DNA of 14,626 bases from an uncultured Eubacteriales bacterium. Its GTDB lineage: Bacteria; Bacillota; Clostridia; Oscillospirales; Butyricicoccaceae. This document shows, piece after piece, positions 1-6,818 of the stretch. The stretch lies in contig CAKTWY010000049.1 in NCBI GenBank assembly GCA_934630445.1, positions 1 through 14,626 of the forward strand. Direction: 5' to 3'. Position 1 is the stretch's first letter. Each line of letters starts with the position of its first letter. Below the pieces are notes generated by a model. It worked only from the letters and a program-made list of their open reading frames with translations, had not been told where the DNA came from and searched no databases. Made by a program: the position numbers and the translations under genes.

Positions 1-83
1 CAAACATTCAGCACGCAGAAATGCGGTGCACGCGTAGCGCACAGCCGAATTTCCACGTACGTGCCTGCGGGCACAGGGCTTTT

Positions 84-120
84 CGTGGTATAATAACCGC
101 AAAGCGGTTATTATACCACG
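84..120. repeat. perfect 17-bp inverted repeat upstream of rodA-like gene
   Basis: Arms CGTGGTATAATAACCGC (84-100) and its exact reverse complement (104-120) are separated by AAA. Each arm contains TGGTATAAT, an extended -10 match (TGnTATAAT): 86-94 on + and 118-110 on -. No convincing -35 lies 16-18 bp upstream on either strand. No T-run follows, so it does not look like an intrinsic terminator. If the + extended -10 is used, transcription would start near 101 and the left arm would not be in the RNA, so the symmetry would act at the DNA level as an operator. If transcription comes from further upstream, the RNA would form a very stable hairpin. The role is not known. Confidence 0.75.
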
Positions 121-163
121 CGCATATCGCCTCACTGAAGCGACGCGCTGAGATTTTACGGCG

Positions 164-180
164 TGCCGTCGGAGACGGCA
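164..180 (+). repeat. small hairpin in the leader of the rodA-like gene
   Basis: TGCCGTC (164-170) and GACGGCA (174-180) form a perfect 7-bp stem with a GGA loop, 49 bases before the start codon. There is no T-run. Outer bases GCGTG (161-165) and CACGC (189-193) could form a competing pairing. I do not recognise a riboswitch class here. Confidence 0.4.
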
Positions 181-229
181 TATGCTGCCACGCATCTGCT
201 TCACCCGTACACATATCCGGAGGTTCTGC

Positions 230-1342
230 ATGAAATATATTGGAAAATATCTGAAAACCACCGACCTGTATCTGCTGTTTCTGTCGCTGATTTGTTCGGG
301 TTTCGGGCTGGTTCTCATCTATTCCGCTACCTACAGCCTTGAAACAAAAAAATATCTTGTCGTGCAGGCCGCTGCGATCGGTCTGGGGCTCGTCTGCTTT
401 GTGATCGCTTCCCTGATCGATATCGATCACATCTCTCCGCTCTGGAAATGGCTGTATGTTTTCAACATTCTTCTTCTCGGCTCGCTCTATTTTTTCGGTG
501 TCAGCGGAGACACGGGCAATAAAAGCTGGATCCGGTTTATGGGTATCGGCATTCAGCCCGCAGAATTTGGCAAAATTATTTTTGTCTTTACGCTCTCGCA
601 GCATATCAATCTTCTGCGTGAAAAGCTGTCAAAGCCTTCATCGGTGCTGCAGCTTCTCATCCACGCAGGCCTGGTGATCGGATGCATCATTGTGTTTTCC
701 GGAGATATGGGCATGGCGCTCGCATACTGCTTTATTTTCGTGGCCATGCTTTTTGCCGCAGGGCTGCACTGGGCCTGGTTTGCCTCCGGCGCGGCGGCGC
801 TGATTCCCGCGATTCCGCTGCTGTGGAATTACGTGCTGAAGGGATATATGAAAACGCGTATTCTTGTCCTGTTTGATCCGACGATTGATAAGGATGTGGC
901 GCACCAGGGCGTGCAGAGCAAAATTGCGCTCGGAGCAGGTCAGCTTACGGGCCAGGGCTTTTTACAGGGACGGCAGACGCAGTACAGTCTCCTTCCCGCC
1001 AAGCGGACGGATTTTATCTTCTCTGTCTGCGGAGAAGAATTCGGTTTTATCGGCTGTATGGCGATCATTTCGCTTTTGACGCTTCTGATCCTGCGCATCT
1101 TTTATGTTTCGTTTAAGGCGAAAAGCACGTTCTCCTTTCTCGCCTGTGTGGGAATCGGAAGCATGTTCCTGTTCCAGAGCGTACTGAACATCGCAATGTG
1201 CGCGGGTGTTGCGCCTGTCATCGGGCTGACGCTGCCGTTTTTCAGTTACGGCGGATCATCCATTGTAACCATGTATGCCGCCGTCGGCATGGTGGCCGGC
1301 GTGAGGATGCGCGAACGGCCAGTCTACCCTTGGAATAAATAG
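230..1342 (+). CDS. rodA: SEDS peptidoglycan glycosyltransferase, RodA/FtsW/SpoVE family
   Basis: Polytopic membrane protein of 370 aa that polymerises lipid II into glycan strands, normally together with a class B penicillin-binding protein. About ten hydrophobic segments are visible. Family signatures: GNKSWIRF with Trp100, then QPAEFGK (109-115); a Q-rich stretch with GQGFLQG (241-247); KRTDFIFSVCGEEFGFIG (258-275) with Asp261, the position of the essential acidic residue of SEDS enzymes; and a C-terminal LPFFSYGGSS (335-344). The length fits RodA rather than the longer FtsW proteins, but no mreC, mreD or pbp2 partner is next to it, so the subfamily is inferred. The ATG at 230 is chosen because CCGGAGG (217-223) lies six bases ahead; an upstream ATG at 182 has no such site. 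It is probably monocistronic, ending at the terminator 1416-1459. Confidence 0.9.
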   Translation: MKYIGKYLKTTDLYLLFLSLICSGFGLVLIYSATYSLETKKYLVVQAAAIGLGLVCFVIASLIDIDHISPLWKWLYVFNILLLGSLYFFGVSGDTGNKSWIRFMGIGIQPAEFGKIIFVFTLSQHINLLREKLSKPSSVLQLLIHAGLVIGCIIVFSGDMGMALAYCFIFVAMLFAAGLHWAWFASGAAALIPAIPLLWNYVLKGYMKTRILVLFDPTIDKDVAHQGVQSKIALGAGQLTGQGFLQGRQTQYSLLPAKRTDFIFSVCGEEFGFIGCMAIISLLTLLILRIFYVSFKAKSTFSFLACVGIGSMFLFQSVLNIAMCAGVAPVIGLTLPFFSYGGSSIVTMYAAVGMVAGVRMRERPVYPWNK

Positions 1343-1415
1343 CGGCTCCCTTCAGATCTGGATGTTTTTCCGGATACTGCGCAGCTGACGACTCCGCTAT
1401 ATTCAGCGTAAATGC

Positions 1416-1463
1416 AAAGGGAACGCCCCGCGGCAAAATTGCTGCGGGGCGTTCCCTTTTTCT
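1416..1463. terminator. strong intrinsic terminator shared by rodA-like gene and pyk
   Basis: AAAGGGAACGCCCCGC (1416-1431) pairs perfectly with 1444-1459 (16 bp). An inner GCAA/TTGC pairing (1433-1436 with 1439-1442) nearly closes the loop, and TTTTT follows on +. On - the T-run after the stem is weaker (TTTGCATTT). It lies between two convergent genes and can serve both, though it is best suited to the + transcript. Confidence 0.9.
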
Positions 1464-1527
1464 ATCAAGAATGCCAACATGTCGATCCGTTGTTCTGTCT
1501 GTCGGATGCGGCATCCGGGCTCCGGAC

Positions 1528-3273
1528 TCAAAGCGCGTTGCTGCACACGACGCCTCGCGTAGCGTCGATGGTAACGACCGCGCCGGACTTGAGGATCCGT
1601 GTAGCGCTCGCCGCGCCGACAATGACCGGGATATCAAGGCTCAGTCCGACGATCGCCGCATGGCTGTTGACCCCATCCTCTTCCGTCACAATGCCGGATG
1701 CTTTTTTCAAAAACGGCAGCAGTTCGTTCGTTGAACGCGGCACGACCAGAATATCTCCATCCTTGAAAAGGCGTCTCGCTTCCTCCGCTGTAGAACACAC
1801 ACACAGGCTCGCGCAGGCGCTCTTGGCAGTAATCCCCCGGCCGGAAGCGAGGATATGGCCCACAACGTTGACTTTCATCATATTTGTCGTGCCGGAAATA
1901 CCGAGCGGCACACCGGCTGTGATCACGACCAGCTCCCCCTGCGAAACAGCGCCGGCCTTTTCCGCGCTGTCGACCGCATGGTCGAAAAGCGAGTCCGTAG
2001 TATCTTTTTCTTCCATCAGAAGCGGCTTGATCCCCCAGGACAGGTTCAGCTGCCGGCAGACCGTTTTTGACATGCTGCACCCGATAATCGGGCACGCAGG
2101 GCGATATTTTGAAATCATACGCGCAGTCTTGCCCGACTTTGTGACCGTTATGATCGCAGAGGCGTTCAAATCATGCGCTGTGGTGCATGTCGCATGTGAA
2201 ATCGCATTTGTCACATCCGGGTTTGCCACGCCTGAACGCGTTTTGAAGCGCTTGATATAATCGATATCGTTTTCTGCCCGCACGGCAATCCTCGCCATCG
2301 TCTCGACCGCCTCGACCGGGTACAGCCCTGCCGCCGTCTCACCGGAGAGCATGATCGCGCTCGTGCCGTCATAAATAGCGTTTGCCACATCGGTCGTCTC
2401 CGCACGCGTCGGACGCGGATTTTTCATCATCGAATCCAGCATCTGTGTCGCTGTGATGACCACTTTCCCTGCGTTGCAGGCTTTTTTGATCAGCAGCTTC
2501 TGCAGAACAGGCACTTCTTCGAGCGGAATTTCAACGCCCATATCGCCGCGCGCGACCATGATACCGTCCGCTACCTTAATAATTTCATCGATATTCTGCA
2601 CGCCCTGCATATTTTCAATTTTCGCAATGATCTGAATGGAATTGTGGTGATATTCCTCAAAAATCTTTCGGATATCGAGAATATCCGCCGCGCTTCTCGT
2701 AAAAGACGCTGCAATAAAATCAAAATCGTTTTCAATCGCAAAGATGATATCCTGCCTGTCCTTCTGACTGATATAAGGCATGGAGAGGTCTGCGTTGGGA
2801 ACATTCACCCCTTTATTGTCAGAAACAACGCCGTCGTTATGCACACGGCAGACGATCTCGCCTGGACGCACCTCCGTCACGCTCATCTCTACAAGACCAT
2901 CGTCAATCAGAATAACGGACCCTTCCCGCACATCGTTCGCAAGCCCCTCGTAGGTGATGCTCACGCATTCCGACGTGCCCTCCACCGGCTTGGTTGTGAG
3001 GACAAACAGCTGCCCTTTTTTGAGCCGCACACTCCCGTCTTTGAACTTGCACAGGCGGATCTCCGGTCCTTTCGTATCCAGAAGCGCTGCTACCGGCAGG
3101 TCAAGCTCGTCGCGCAGGCGGACAAGGCGGTCAAATCTTTCCTTGTGCTCCGCATGGCTCGCGTGTGAAAAATTGAAGCGCGCCACATCCATGCCCGCGA
3201 ACATCAGCTGGCGCATGACCTGCTCGTCATCGGTAGAGGGCCCCAGTGTACAGACAATTTTTGTTTTTCTCAT
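1528..3273 (-). CDS. pyk: pyruvate kinase with C-terminal PEP-utiliser extension
   Basis: Cytoplasmic glycolytic enzyme converting phosphoenolpyruvate and ADP to pyruvate and ATP. The 581 residues contain the N-terminal signature MRKTKIVCTLGPST, ARFNFSH (31-37; Arg32, Asn34, Ser36 for phosphate and K+), DTKGPEIR (66-73), the catalytic Lys218 with metal ligands Glu220 and Asp244 (AKIEN, ARGDMG), and TATQMLDSM (275-283) leading to NPRPTRAE. The allosteric C domain follows. Residues after about 480 form the extra domain of Bacillus-type enzymes, which resembles the mobile phosphohistidine domain of PEP synthases and enzyme I; GVNSHAA (534-540) keeps the His538 position. The ATG at 3273 begins at the conserved N-terminus; only a weak purine-rich stretch precedes it. 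pfkA, its usual neighbour in Firmicutes, is not adjacent here. Confidence 0.98.
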   Translation of the reverse strand: MRKTKIVCTLGPSTDDEQVMRQLMFAGMDVARFNFSHASHAEHKERFDRLVRLRDELDLPVAALLDTKGPEIRLCKFKDGSVRLKKGQLFVLTTKPVEGTSECVSITYEGLANDVREGSVILIDDGLVEMSVTEVRPGEIVCRVHNDGVVSDNKGVNVPNADLSMPYISQKDRQDIIFAIENDFDFIAASFTRSAADILDIRKIFEEYHHNSIQIIAKIENMQGVQNIDEIIKVADGIMVARGDMGVEIPLEEVPVLQKLLIKKACNAGKVVITATQMLDSMMKNPRPTRAETTDVANAIYDGTSAIMLSGETAAGLYPVEAVETMARIAVRAENDIDYIKRFKTRSGVANPDVTNAISHATCTTAHDLNASAIITVTKSGKTARMISKYRPACPIIGCSMSKTVCRQLNLSWGIKPLLMEEKDTTDSLFDHAVDSAEKAGAVSQGELVVITAGVPLGISGTTNMMKVNVVGHILASGRGITAKSACASLCVCSTAEEARRLFKDGDILVVPRSTNELLPFLKKASGIVTEEDGVNSHAAIVGLSLDIPVIVGAASATRILKSGAVVTIDATRGVVCSNAL

Positions 3274-3663
3274 TTTGGTCTCGCTTTCTTCTTTTGCTCA
3301 TCTGTGATATATTCTACTTTTATACGAAAAATCATCCGCATTTTACAGAATATATCGAAGCAAATCAAATTTTCTCATAATATACGCAAGAATTATATCC
3401 CAAAACCTATGCCTTGGCAAGGGTTTCCCCACGGCCGAAAACAGGTTCATATCACTTGACAAGCGCACGGGCAAATCGCACAAACTTTTCGGCTATTTTG
3501 TTTAGTTATCACCATACAAACATTTTACAGTATATGTTACAATGATTTTAACATCGCTGTTCATGTGCAAAACAGCGATGACAACAGAGCGGAGCGCTGT
3601 GCCAAAAGGCAGCGGACATCTGCCTGATAAGGAACACGCGGAGTATGTCTCCCGGCAAAGGAC
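3274..3663. other. 390-bp divergent intergenic region between pyk and MATE gene
   Basis: No gene is seen. The part next to pyk (about 3300-3410) is AT-rich and must hold the pyk promoter. On - a TATAAA (3324-3319) sits 17 bp from a poor -35 (TGTAAA, 3347-3342), so the exact promoter is uncertain. On + TACAAT (3538-3543) is a possible -10 for the MATE gene, with only a weak -35. TTGACA at 3456-3461 on + has no good -10 at 16-18 bp. Downstream of 3550 the sequence becomes hairpin-rich (see 3552-3580) up to the MATE start. Confidence 0.5.
3552..3580 (+). repeat. perfect 10-bp stem-loop in the MATE gene leader
   Basis: CATCGCTGTT (3552-3561) and AACAGCGATG (3571-3580) pair perfectly across a 9-nt loop, just after the possible -10 at 3538-3543. 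It is followed by further short stems: GGCAG/CTGCC (3609-3625 region) and GGAG/CTCC near 3640-3652. No T-run follows the first stem. I compared it mentally with the guanidine (ykkC) classes often linked to MATE and SMR exporters and do not see their conserved core. Confidence 0.55.
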
Positions 3664-5076
3664 GTGAGAATCATCGATATTTGCAAGCGATTTTTATCCG
3701 TGCAGCATATGATAAAAGCCGACCGCGTAGTAGGGCCGATTCCGCCCTCACGCGATGTGTATAAAAGGACCCTTGACGTGGCGTGGCCTTCGGCGGTTGA
3801 AACGGTACTGATCAGCCTGATCGGTGCGGTGGACTCGATGATGGTCGGCGGCATCGGTCCGGAGGCGATCGCCGCCGTAGGGCTGACCAATCAGCCGAAG
3901 TTCGTCTTTCTCGCGCTCATCATGTCCTTAAACGTCGGCGTTACCGCCATCATCGCACGCCGCACGGGCGAGCGCGACTACCAGGGTGCGAACCGCTGCC
4001 TGCGTCAATCCATCCTGCTCAGTGTTATCATCTCTCTGGTGATGACTTTCCTGGCGATGTATTTTGCCGTTCCGATCATGGAGTTCGCCGGTGCGCAGGC
4101 CGACACGATTCAGGACGCGACGGATTATTTCCGAATCATCATGATGTCGCTTTTTTTCCAGTCCGTGGGACTGACCATCAACGCCGCGCAGCGCGGCGCG
4201 GGCAACACCAAGATCTCCATGACGACAAACCTCGCCGCCAACGGCGTAAATATTGTCTTCAATTATCTGCTCATCAATGGTATTGCGTTTTTCCCGCGGC
4301 TTGAGGTGCGCGGCGCTGCGGTCGCCACCAGCCTCGGCAACTGCGTCGCATTTCTGATCGCTGTACGCACGCTGCTGCGCAAAGACGGCTTTTTACATAT
4401 CAACCTCAAGCAGGACTGGCGCTTTGACCGCAAAACGGTCGGCGGGCTTTTCAAGTTTTCTTCCAGCGCTTTTGTTGAGCAGATGTGCATGCGCGTCGGC
4501 TTCTTCGCCTACGCGAAAATTGTCGCGGGGCTCGGAACAATGGCATTTGCGACACACCAGATCTGCATGAACATCATCAATCTCTCCTTCTCTTTCGGCG
4601 ACGGATTCAGTATCGCCGCCACGTCCCTGGTCGGGCAGAACCTCGGCGCAAAGCGGCCCGACATGGCGGAAATATATGCAAAGGCATCCCAGCGTTTTGC
4701 CTTCGGCGTTTCCTCCGTTTTATTTTTCCTCTTCATTTTCGGCAGGCGCTTTTTTGTCGGGCTTTTCACAACCGACGCTGCGATCATCGAGCTTGGCGCA
4801 AGCATCCTGATTATTATTGCCTGTACCACGCATGCGCAAACCACCGGTGTGATTATGGCCGGCTGCCTGCGCGGGGCGGGCGACACGCGCTTTGTCGCAT
4901 TGACGTCTCTGATCAGCATCCTTTTTGTGCGTACCGCAGTCTCGTGGGTCCTGTGTTATCCGCTGCAGCTGGGCCTGATTGGCGCCTGGCTCGGTCTTTT
5001 ACTGGATCAGTTCACGCGCATGATCATCAACTCCATCCGTTTTGCAAGTGGAAAGTGGACAAAGATCAAAGTGTAG
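3664..5076 (+). CDS. MATE family multidrug efflux transporter
   Basis: Membrane antiporter expected to export cationic drugs or metabolites using a Na+ or H+ gradient. The 470-residue protein has the family's two homologous six-helix halves. The first half begins at TLDVAWPSAVETVLISLIGAVDSMMVG with GPEAIAAVGL (65-74) and carries AAQRGAGNTK (174-183). The second half carries ATHQICMN (296-303), FGDGFSIAATSLVGQNLGAK (311-330) and CLRGAGDTRF (401-410), mirroring the first. The first about 30 residues are extra relative to the usual MATE start and the start is uncertain. The GTG at 3664 has AAAGGA (3656-3661) only two bases ahead, too close; an in-frame GTG at 3700 and ATG at 3709 lack a clear Shine-Dalgarno. 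It appears monocistronic, with a terminator at 5127. Confidence 0.93.
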   Translation: MRIIDICKRFLSVQHMIKADRVVGPIPPSRDVYKRTLDVAWPSAVETVLISLIGAVDSMMVGGIGPEAIAAVGLTNQPKFVFLALIMSLNVGVTAIIARRTGERDYQGANRCLRQSILLSVIISLVMTFLAMYFAVPIMEFAGAQADTIQDATDYFRIIMMSLFFQSVGLTINAAQRGAGNTKISMTTNLAANGVNIVFNYLLINGIAFFPRLEVRGAAVATSLGNCVAFLIAVRTLLRKDGFLHINLKQDWRFDRKTVGGLFKFSSSAFVEQMCMRVGFFAYAKIVAGLGTMAFATHQICMNIINLSFSFGDGFSIAATSLVGQNLGAKRPDMAEIYAKASQRFAFGVSSVLFFLFIFGRRFFVGLFTTDAAIIELGASILIIIACTTHAQTTGVIMAGCLRGAGDTRFVALTSLISILFVRTAVSWVLCYPLQLGLIGAWLGLLLDQFTRMIINSIRFASGKWTKIKV

Positions 5077-5126
5077 CTCCCCATGCGCAGCGCAGCTCAT
5101 ACACAGAATCAAATCCGGATCAACGA

Positions 5127-5155
5127 AAAAGCCGGGCCTCAACGGCCCGGCTTTT
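5127..5155. terminator. bidirectional intrinsic terminator between MATE and DUF4234 genes
   Basis: AAAAGCCGGGCC (5127-5138) and GGCCCGGCTTTT (5144-5155) form a perfect 12-bp stem with a 5-nt loop. T-runs follow in both directions (TTTTCCTT on +, TTTTTCG on -), as expected between convergent genes. Confidence 0.93.
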
Positions 5156-5195
5156 CCTTATCCAAATATGAATTTTTTATCAGCAGGGGCATATG

Positions 5196-6317
5196 TTACA
5201 GCCCAAGCAGCTGTTTTTTCTTCGCGTCGAATTCCTCCCGGCTGATAACGCCGCTATCCAGCAGCTCCTTATACTTTTTCAGTTCATCCGCAACACCGGT
5301 ATTCATATTGGCAGAAGATGCAGGAGTGTAAGCAGCCGTTGATGCCGGAGCATACGCAGGCGCTGAAGCGCTTTCATCAGGCCCGCCGACGATCTCATTG
5401 ATTTTCGCCTGCATCAGGATCGGTGGTACAATGGGAAGCAAAATCGCCAGTACCAGGCAAAGCGTAGAGATGTCTGAAGCACGCCCCTTTTGTTTTGCCA
5501 GCTTGTCGATCCGCTGTGCGCTCTGATACGTCCAGTAAATGGAATAAAACGGCACGAACATGCAAAGCAGTAATTTATTTGTCGCATTTCGCGGCTGATT
5601 GCCTTCGACGCAGTTTAAGTATTTTGTGACGCGGTAAATCCAGACCAGATTGTAAACGCCGCATGTGAGCAACATGAGCAGGACATGGACGGCCATACTG
5701 CAATATCCATCCGCCGACTGTGGCGCGTACGCGGGAACGCTTTCTTCCGCTCCGGCACCCGAACAGGGCGTTTTCTTCTCCATGCCGCTTCCTGCAAACC
5801 ATTTTGCTGCGAGCAGGATCCCTGCCACATATAAAATCGGCTCAACAAGATTGCCTACCAGTATGCGCGGAAGGACGGGGAAATCGCCATTACTCAAAAT
5901 AATGGGGATGATTCTCAGTACATTTAAAAGCGAATTCACAGCGCTCAGCGCGGCAAAAATCCCCGGCAGAAACCACAGTGCCTTTCCTTTCCCCTGAATA
6001 TTCAAAAGCGCAATGATAAAGAAAGATACCAAACATAAAAATTCCAGAAAGTAATAGACCTGAAGGCCGCCGTACACGAAGCCATATATGCAAAACTTTG
6101 ATACAAACAGCAGCGCAATCGGAGCTAAAATCAATGCGTTCTTCTGTCTTGCAAACAAAACAACCGCGAAAAGCACATATGACACCGCAAGAAGCAGAAA
6201 AGGGATCCGCGTTAGATTTCCCATCAGCACTCTGCATAAAAAGCCGAGTGCAAACATCGCTCCCGCTGCGATCGGCAGCATGCTGTTTTTGTCTTTTGTC
6301 TGAACCGCAATTTTCAA
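5196..6317 (-). CDS. DUF4234 and SHOCT domain polytopic membrane protein
   Basis: Membrane protein of 373 aa with no known biochemical role. Residues 13-175 hold about five or six hydrophobic segments I cannot assign to a family. A linker (about 178-203) with PAYAPQS leads to a DUF4234-like region (204-309): two hydrophobic helices around CGVYNLVWIYRVTKYLN and FVPFYSIYWTYQSAQRIDKLA, then a third. A low-complexity AYAP/AYTP linker (320-335) precedes a C-terminal SHOCT domain (343-373), ADELKKYKELLDSGVISREEF, a short helical module often found at the ends of membrane or stress proteins. The start is TTG at 6317, since in-frame alternatives upstream run into stops; AGGGAG lies four bases ahead. 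It has a near-consensus promoter at 6405-6377 overlapped by an operator, so it is probably repressed by the divergent XRE protein. Confidence 0.85.
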   Translation of the reverse strand: MKIAVQTKDKNSMLPIAAGAMFALGFLCRVLMGNLTRIPFLLLAVSYVLFAVVLFARQKNALILAPIALLFVSKFCIYGFVYGGLQVYYFLEFLCLVSFFIIALLNIQGKGKALWFLPGIFAALSAVNSLLNVLRIIPIILSNGDFPVLPRILVGNLVEPILYVAGILLAAKWFAGSGMEKKTPCSGAGAEESVPAYAPQSADGYCSMAVHVLLMLLTCGVYNLVWIYRVTKYLNCVEGNQPRNATNKLLLCMFVPFYSIYWTYQSAQRIDKLAKQKGRASDISTLCLVLAILLPIVPPILMQAKINEIVGGPDESASAPAYAPASTAAYTPASSANMNTGVADELKKYKELLDSGVISREEFDAKKKQLLGL

Positions 6318-6343
6318 ACCACTCCCTAAATCATTTTCTTTTT

Positions 6344-6360
6344 TGTCCTGTCATAGGACA
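6344..6360. promoter_or_regulatory. operator 1, inverted repeat TGTCCT-N5-AGGACA
   Basis: TGTCCT (6344-6349), GTCAT, AGGACA (6355-6360): perfect 6-bp half-sites in 17 bp. It shares half-site sequence and spacing with operator 2, with centres 49 bp apart (6352 and 6401). It lies in the predicted leader of the - strand gene and upstream of the regulator gene. Binding by the neighbouring XRE protein is inferred from position. Confidence 0.7.
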
Positions 6361-6376
6361 TGCTTTTTCAGGCCAT

Positions 6377-6405
6377 AGTATACCCTAATCATTGTCCTAA
6401 GTCAA
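6377..6405 (-). promoter_or_regulatory. sigma-A promoter of the DUF4234/SHOCT gene
   Basis: On - TTGACT (6405-6400) and TATACT (6382-6377) are separated by exactly 17 bp. Transcription would start near 6370, leaving a leader of about 50 nt. The -35 lies inside operator 2 (6393-6409), and operator 1 (6344-6360) lies about 10-27 bases after the start site, an arrangement typical of repression. Confidence 0.8.
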
Positions 6406-6409
6406 GACA
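6393..6409. promoter_or_regulatory. operator 2, TGTCCT-N5-AAGACA
   Basis: TGTCCT (6393-6398), AAGTC, AAGACA (6404-6409): one mismatch to operator 1 in the half-sites. The outer bases extend the symmetry to TTGTC...GACAA (6392-6410). It covers the -35 of the divergent promoter and ends directly before the GGGAGG of the regulator gene, so a bound protein could block both directions. Confidence 0.7.
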
Positions 6410-6423
6410 AGGGAGGGTTGCTT

Positions 6424-6678
6424 TTGGCAAGAATCATTGACGGAGCAGAAATGAACATGATCGGATCCAGGCTGAAAGAGTTGCGTATCAAACGCGGTTT
6501 GAGTCAGCAAGCCTTATCCAACAAGCTGGAAATGTTGGCGATCTATATTTGTCGCGGTTCCATTTCCCGGATAGAGGATAAGCAGCGCACGGTAACGGAT
6601 ATTGAATTGTACGGTTTGTCAAAAGTACTCGGTGTTCCGATTGAACAGCTTTTTGAAAAGCAGGATTTTGATTCATAA
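6424..6678 (+). CDS. XRE-family helix-turn-helix regulator
   Basis: Small DNA-binding protein of 84 aa, essentially one HTH domain. The pattern IGSRLKELRIKRGLSQQALSNKLEM then GSISRIEDKQRTVTDIEL and LSKVLGVPIEQLF is the classic Cro/CI-type five-helix fold, with a slightly longer turn region (LAIYICRGSIS). No dimerisation or ligand domain follows. Start choice: TTG at 6424 lies seven bases after GGGAGG (6411-6416), the stronger site. An ATG at 6451 with GGAG five bases ahead would give 75 aa starting MNMIGSRL, closer to the usual family N-terminus, and remains possible. It is divergent from the DUF4234/SHOCT gene with two matching 17-bp operators between them, so autoregulation and control of that gene is the natural reading. 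Confidence 0.88.
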   Translation: MARIIDGAEMNMIGSRLKELRIKRGLSQQALSNKLEMLAIYICRGSISRIEDKQRTVTDIELYGLSKVLGVPIEQLFEKQDFDS

Positions 6679-6722
6679 GCACGCTGTCTTTTCATTGGAA
6701 AGCAAAAACGTTTTTACACAGC

Positions 6723-6763
6723 AACGCCGGGGTAAGCAATCTTGTCTTACCCCGGCGTTTGAT
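6723..6763. terminator. intrinsic terminator between XRE gene and uvrA
   Basis: AACGCCGGGGTAAG (6723-6736) pairs perfectly with CTTACCCCGGCGTT (6746-6759): 14 bp, 9-nt loop. The + side is followed by TTTGATTT; the - side has TTGCTGTG and then TTTTT further on. It sits between the convergent XRE gene and uvrBA and can end both. Confidence 0.85.
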
Positions 6764-6818
6764 TTGGCCAGACCGGCGGCATTCGTTCCGCCTGACATGA
6801 GCGCGTCGAACGCGCGGC

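Noticed and set aside
1503..1517. Palindrome CGGATGC-G-GCATCCG just downstream of pyk as a terminator
   Set aside because: A one-base loop cannot form as drawn, no T-run follows on -, and the much better stem at 1416-1459 already serves this end.
3319..3329. Eight-base match (ATACGAAA) between the seed end of the uvrB-leader spacer and the pyk promoter region, preceded by TTT
   Set aside because: About 0.4 such matches are expected by chance on both strands of this window, and a second copy occurs inside pyk (3077-3070 on -) with no suitable flank. Identity does not continue past eight bases, and TTT is not the usual I-C PAM.
3550..3663. Guanidine (ykkC-type) riboswitch ahead of the MATE gene
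   Set aside because: The gene type fits, but I could not find the conserved core sequences of the guanidine classes; only generic hairpins are visible.
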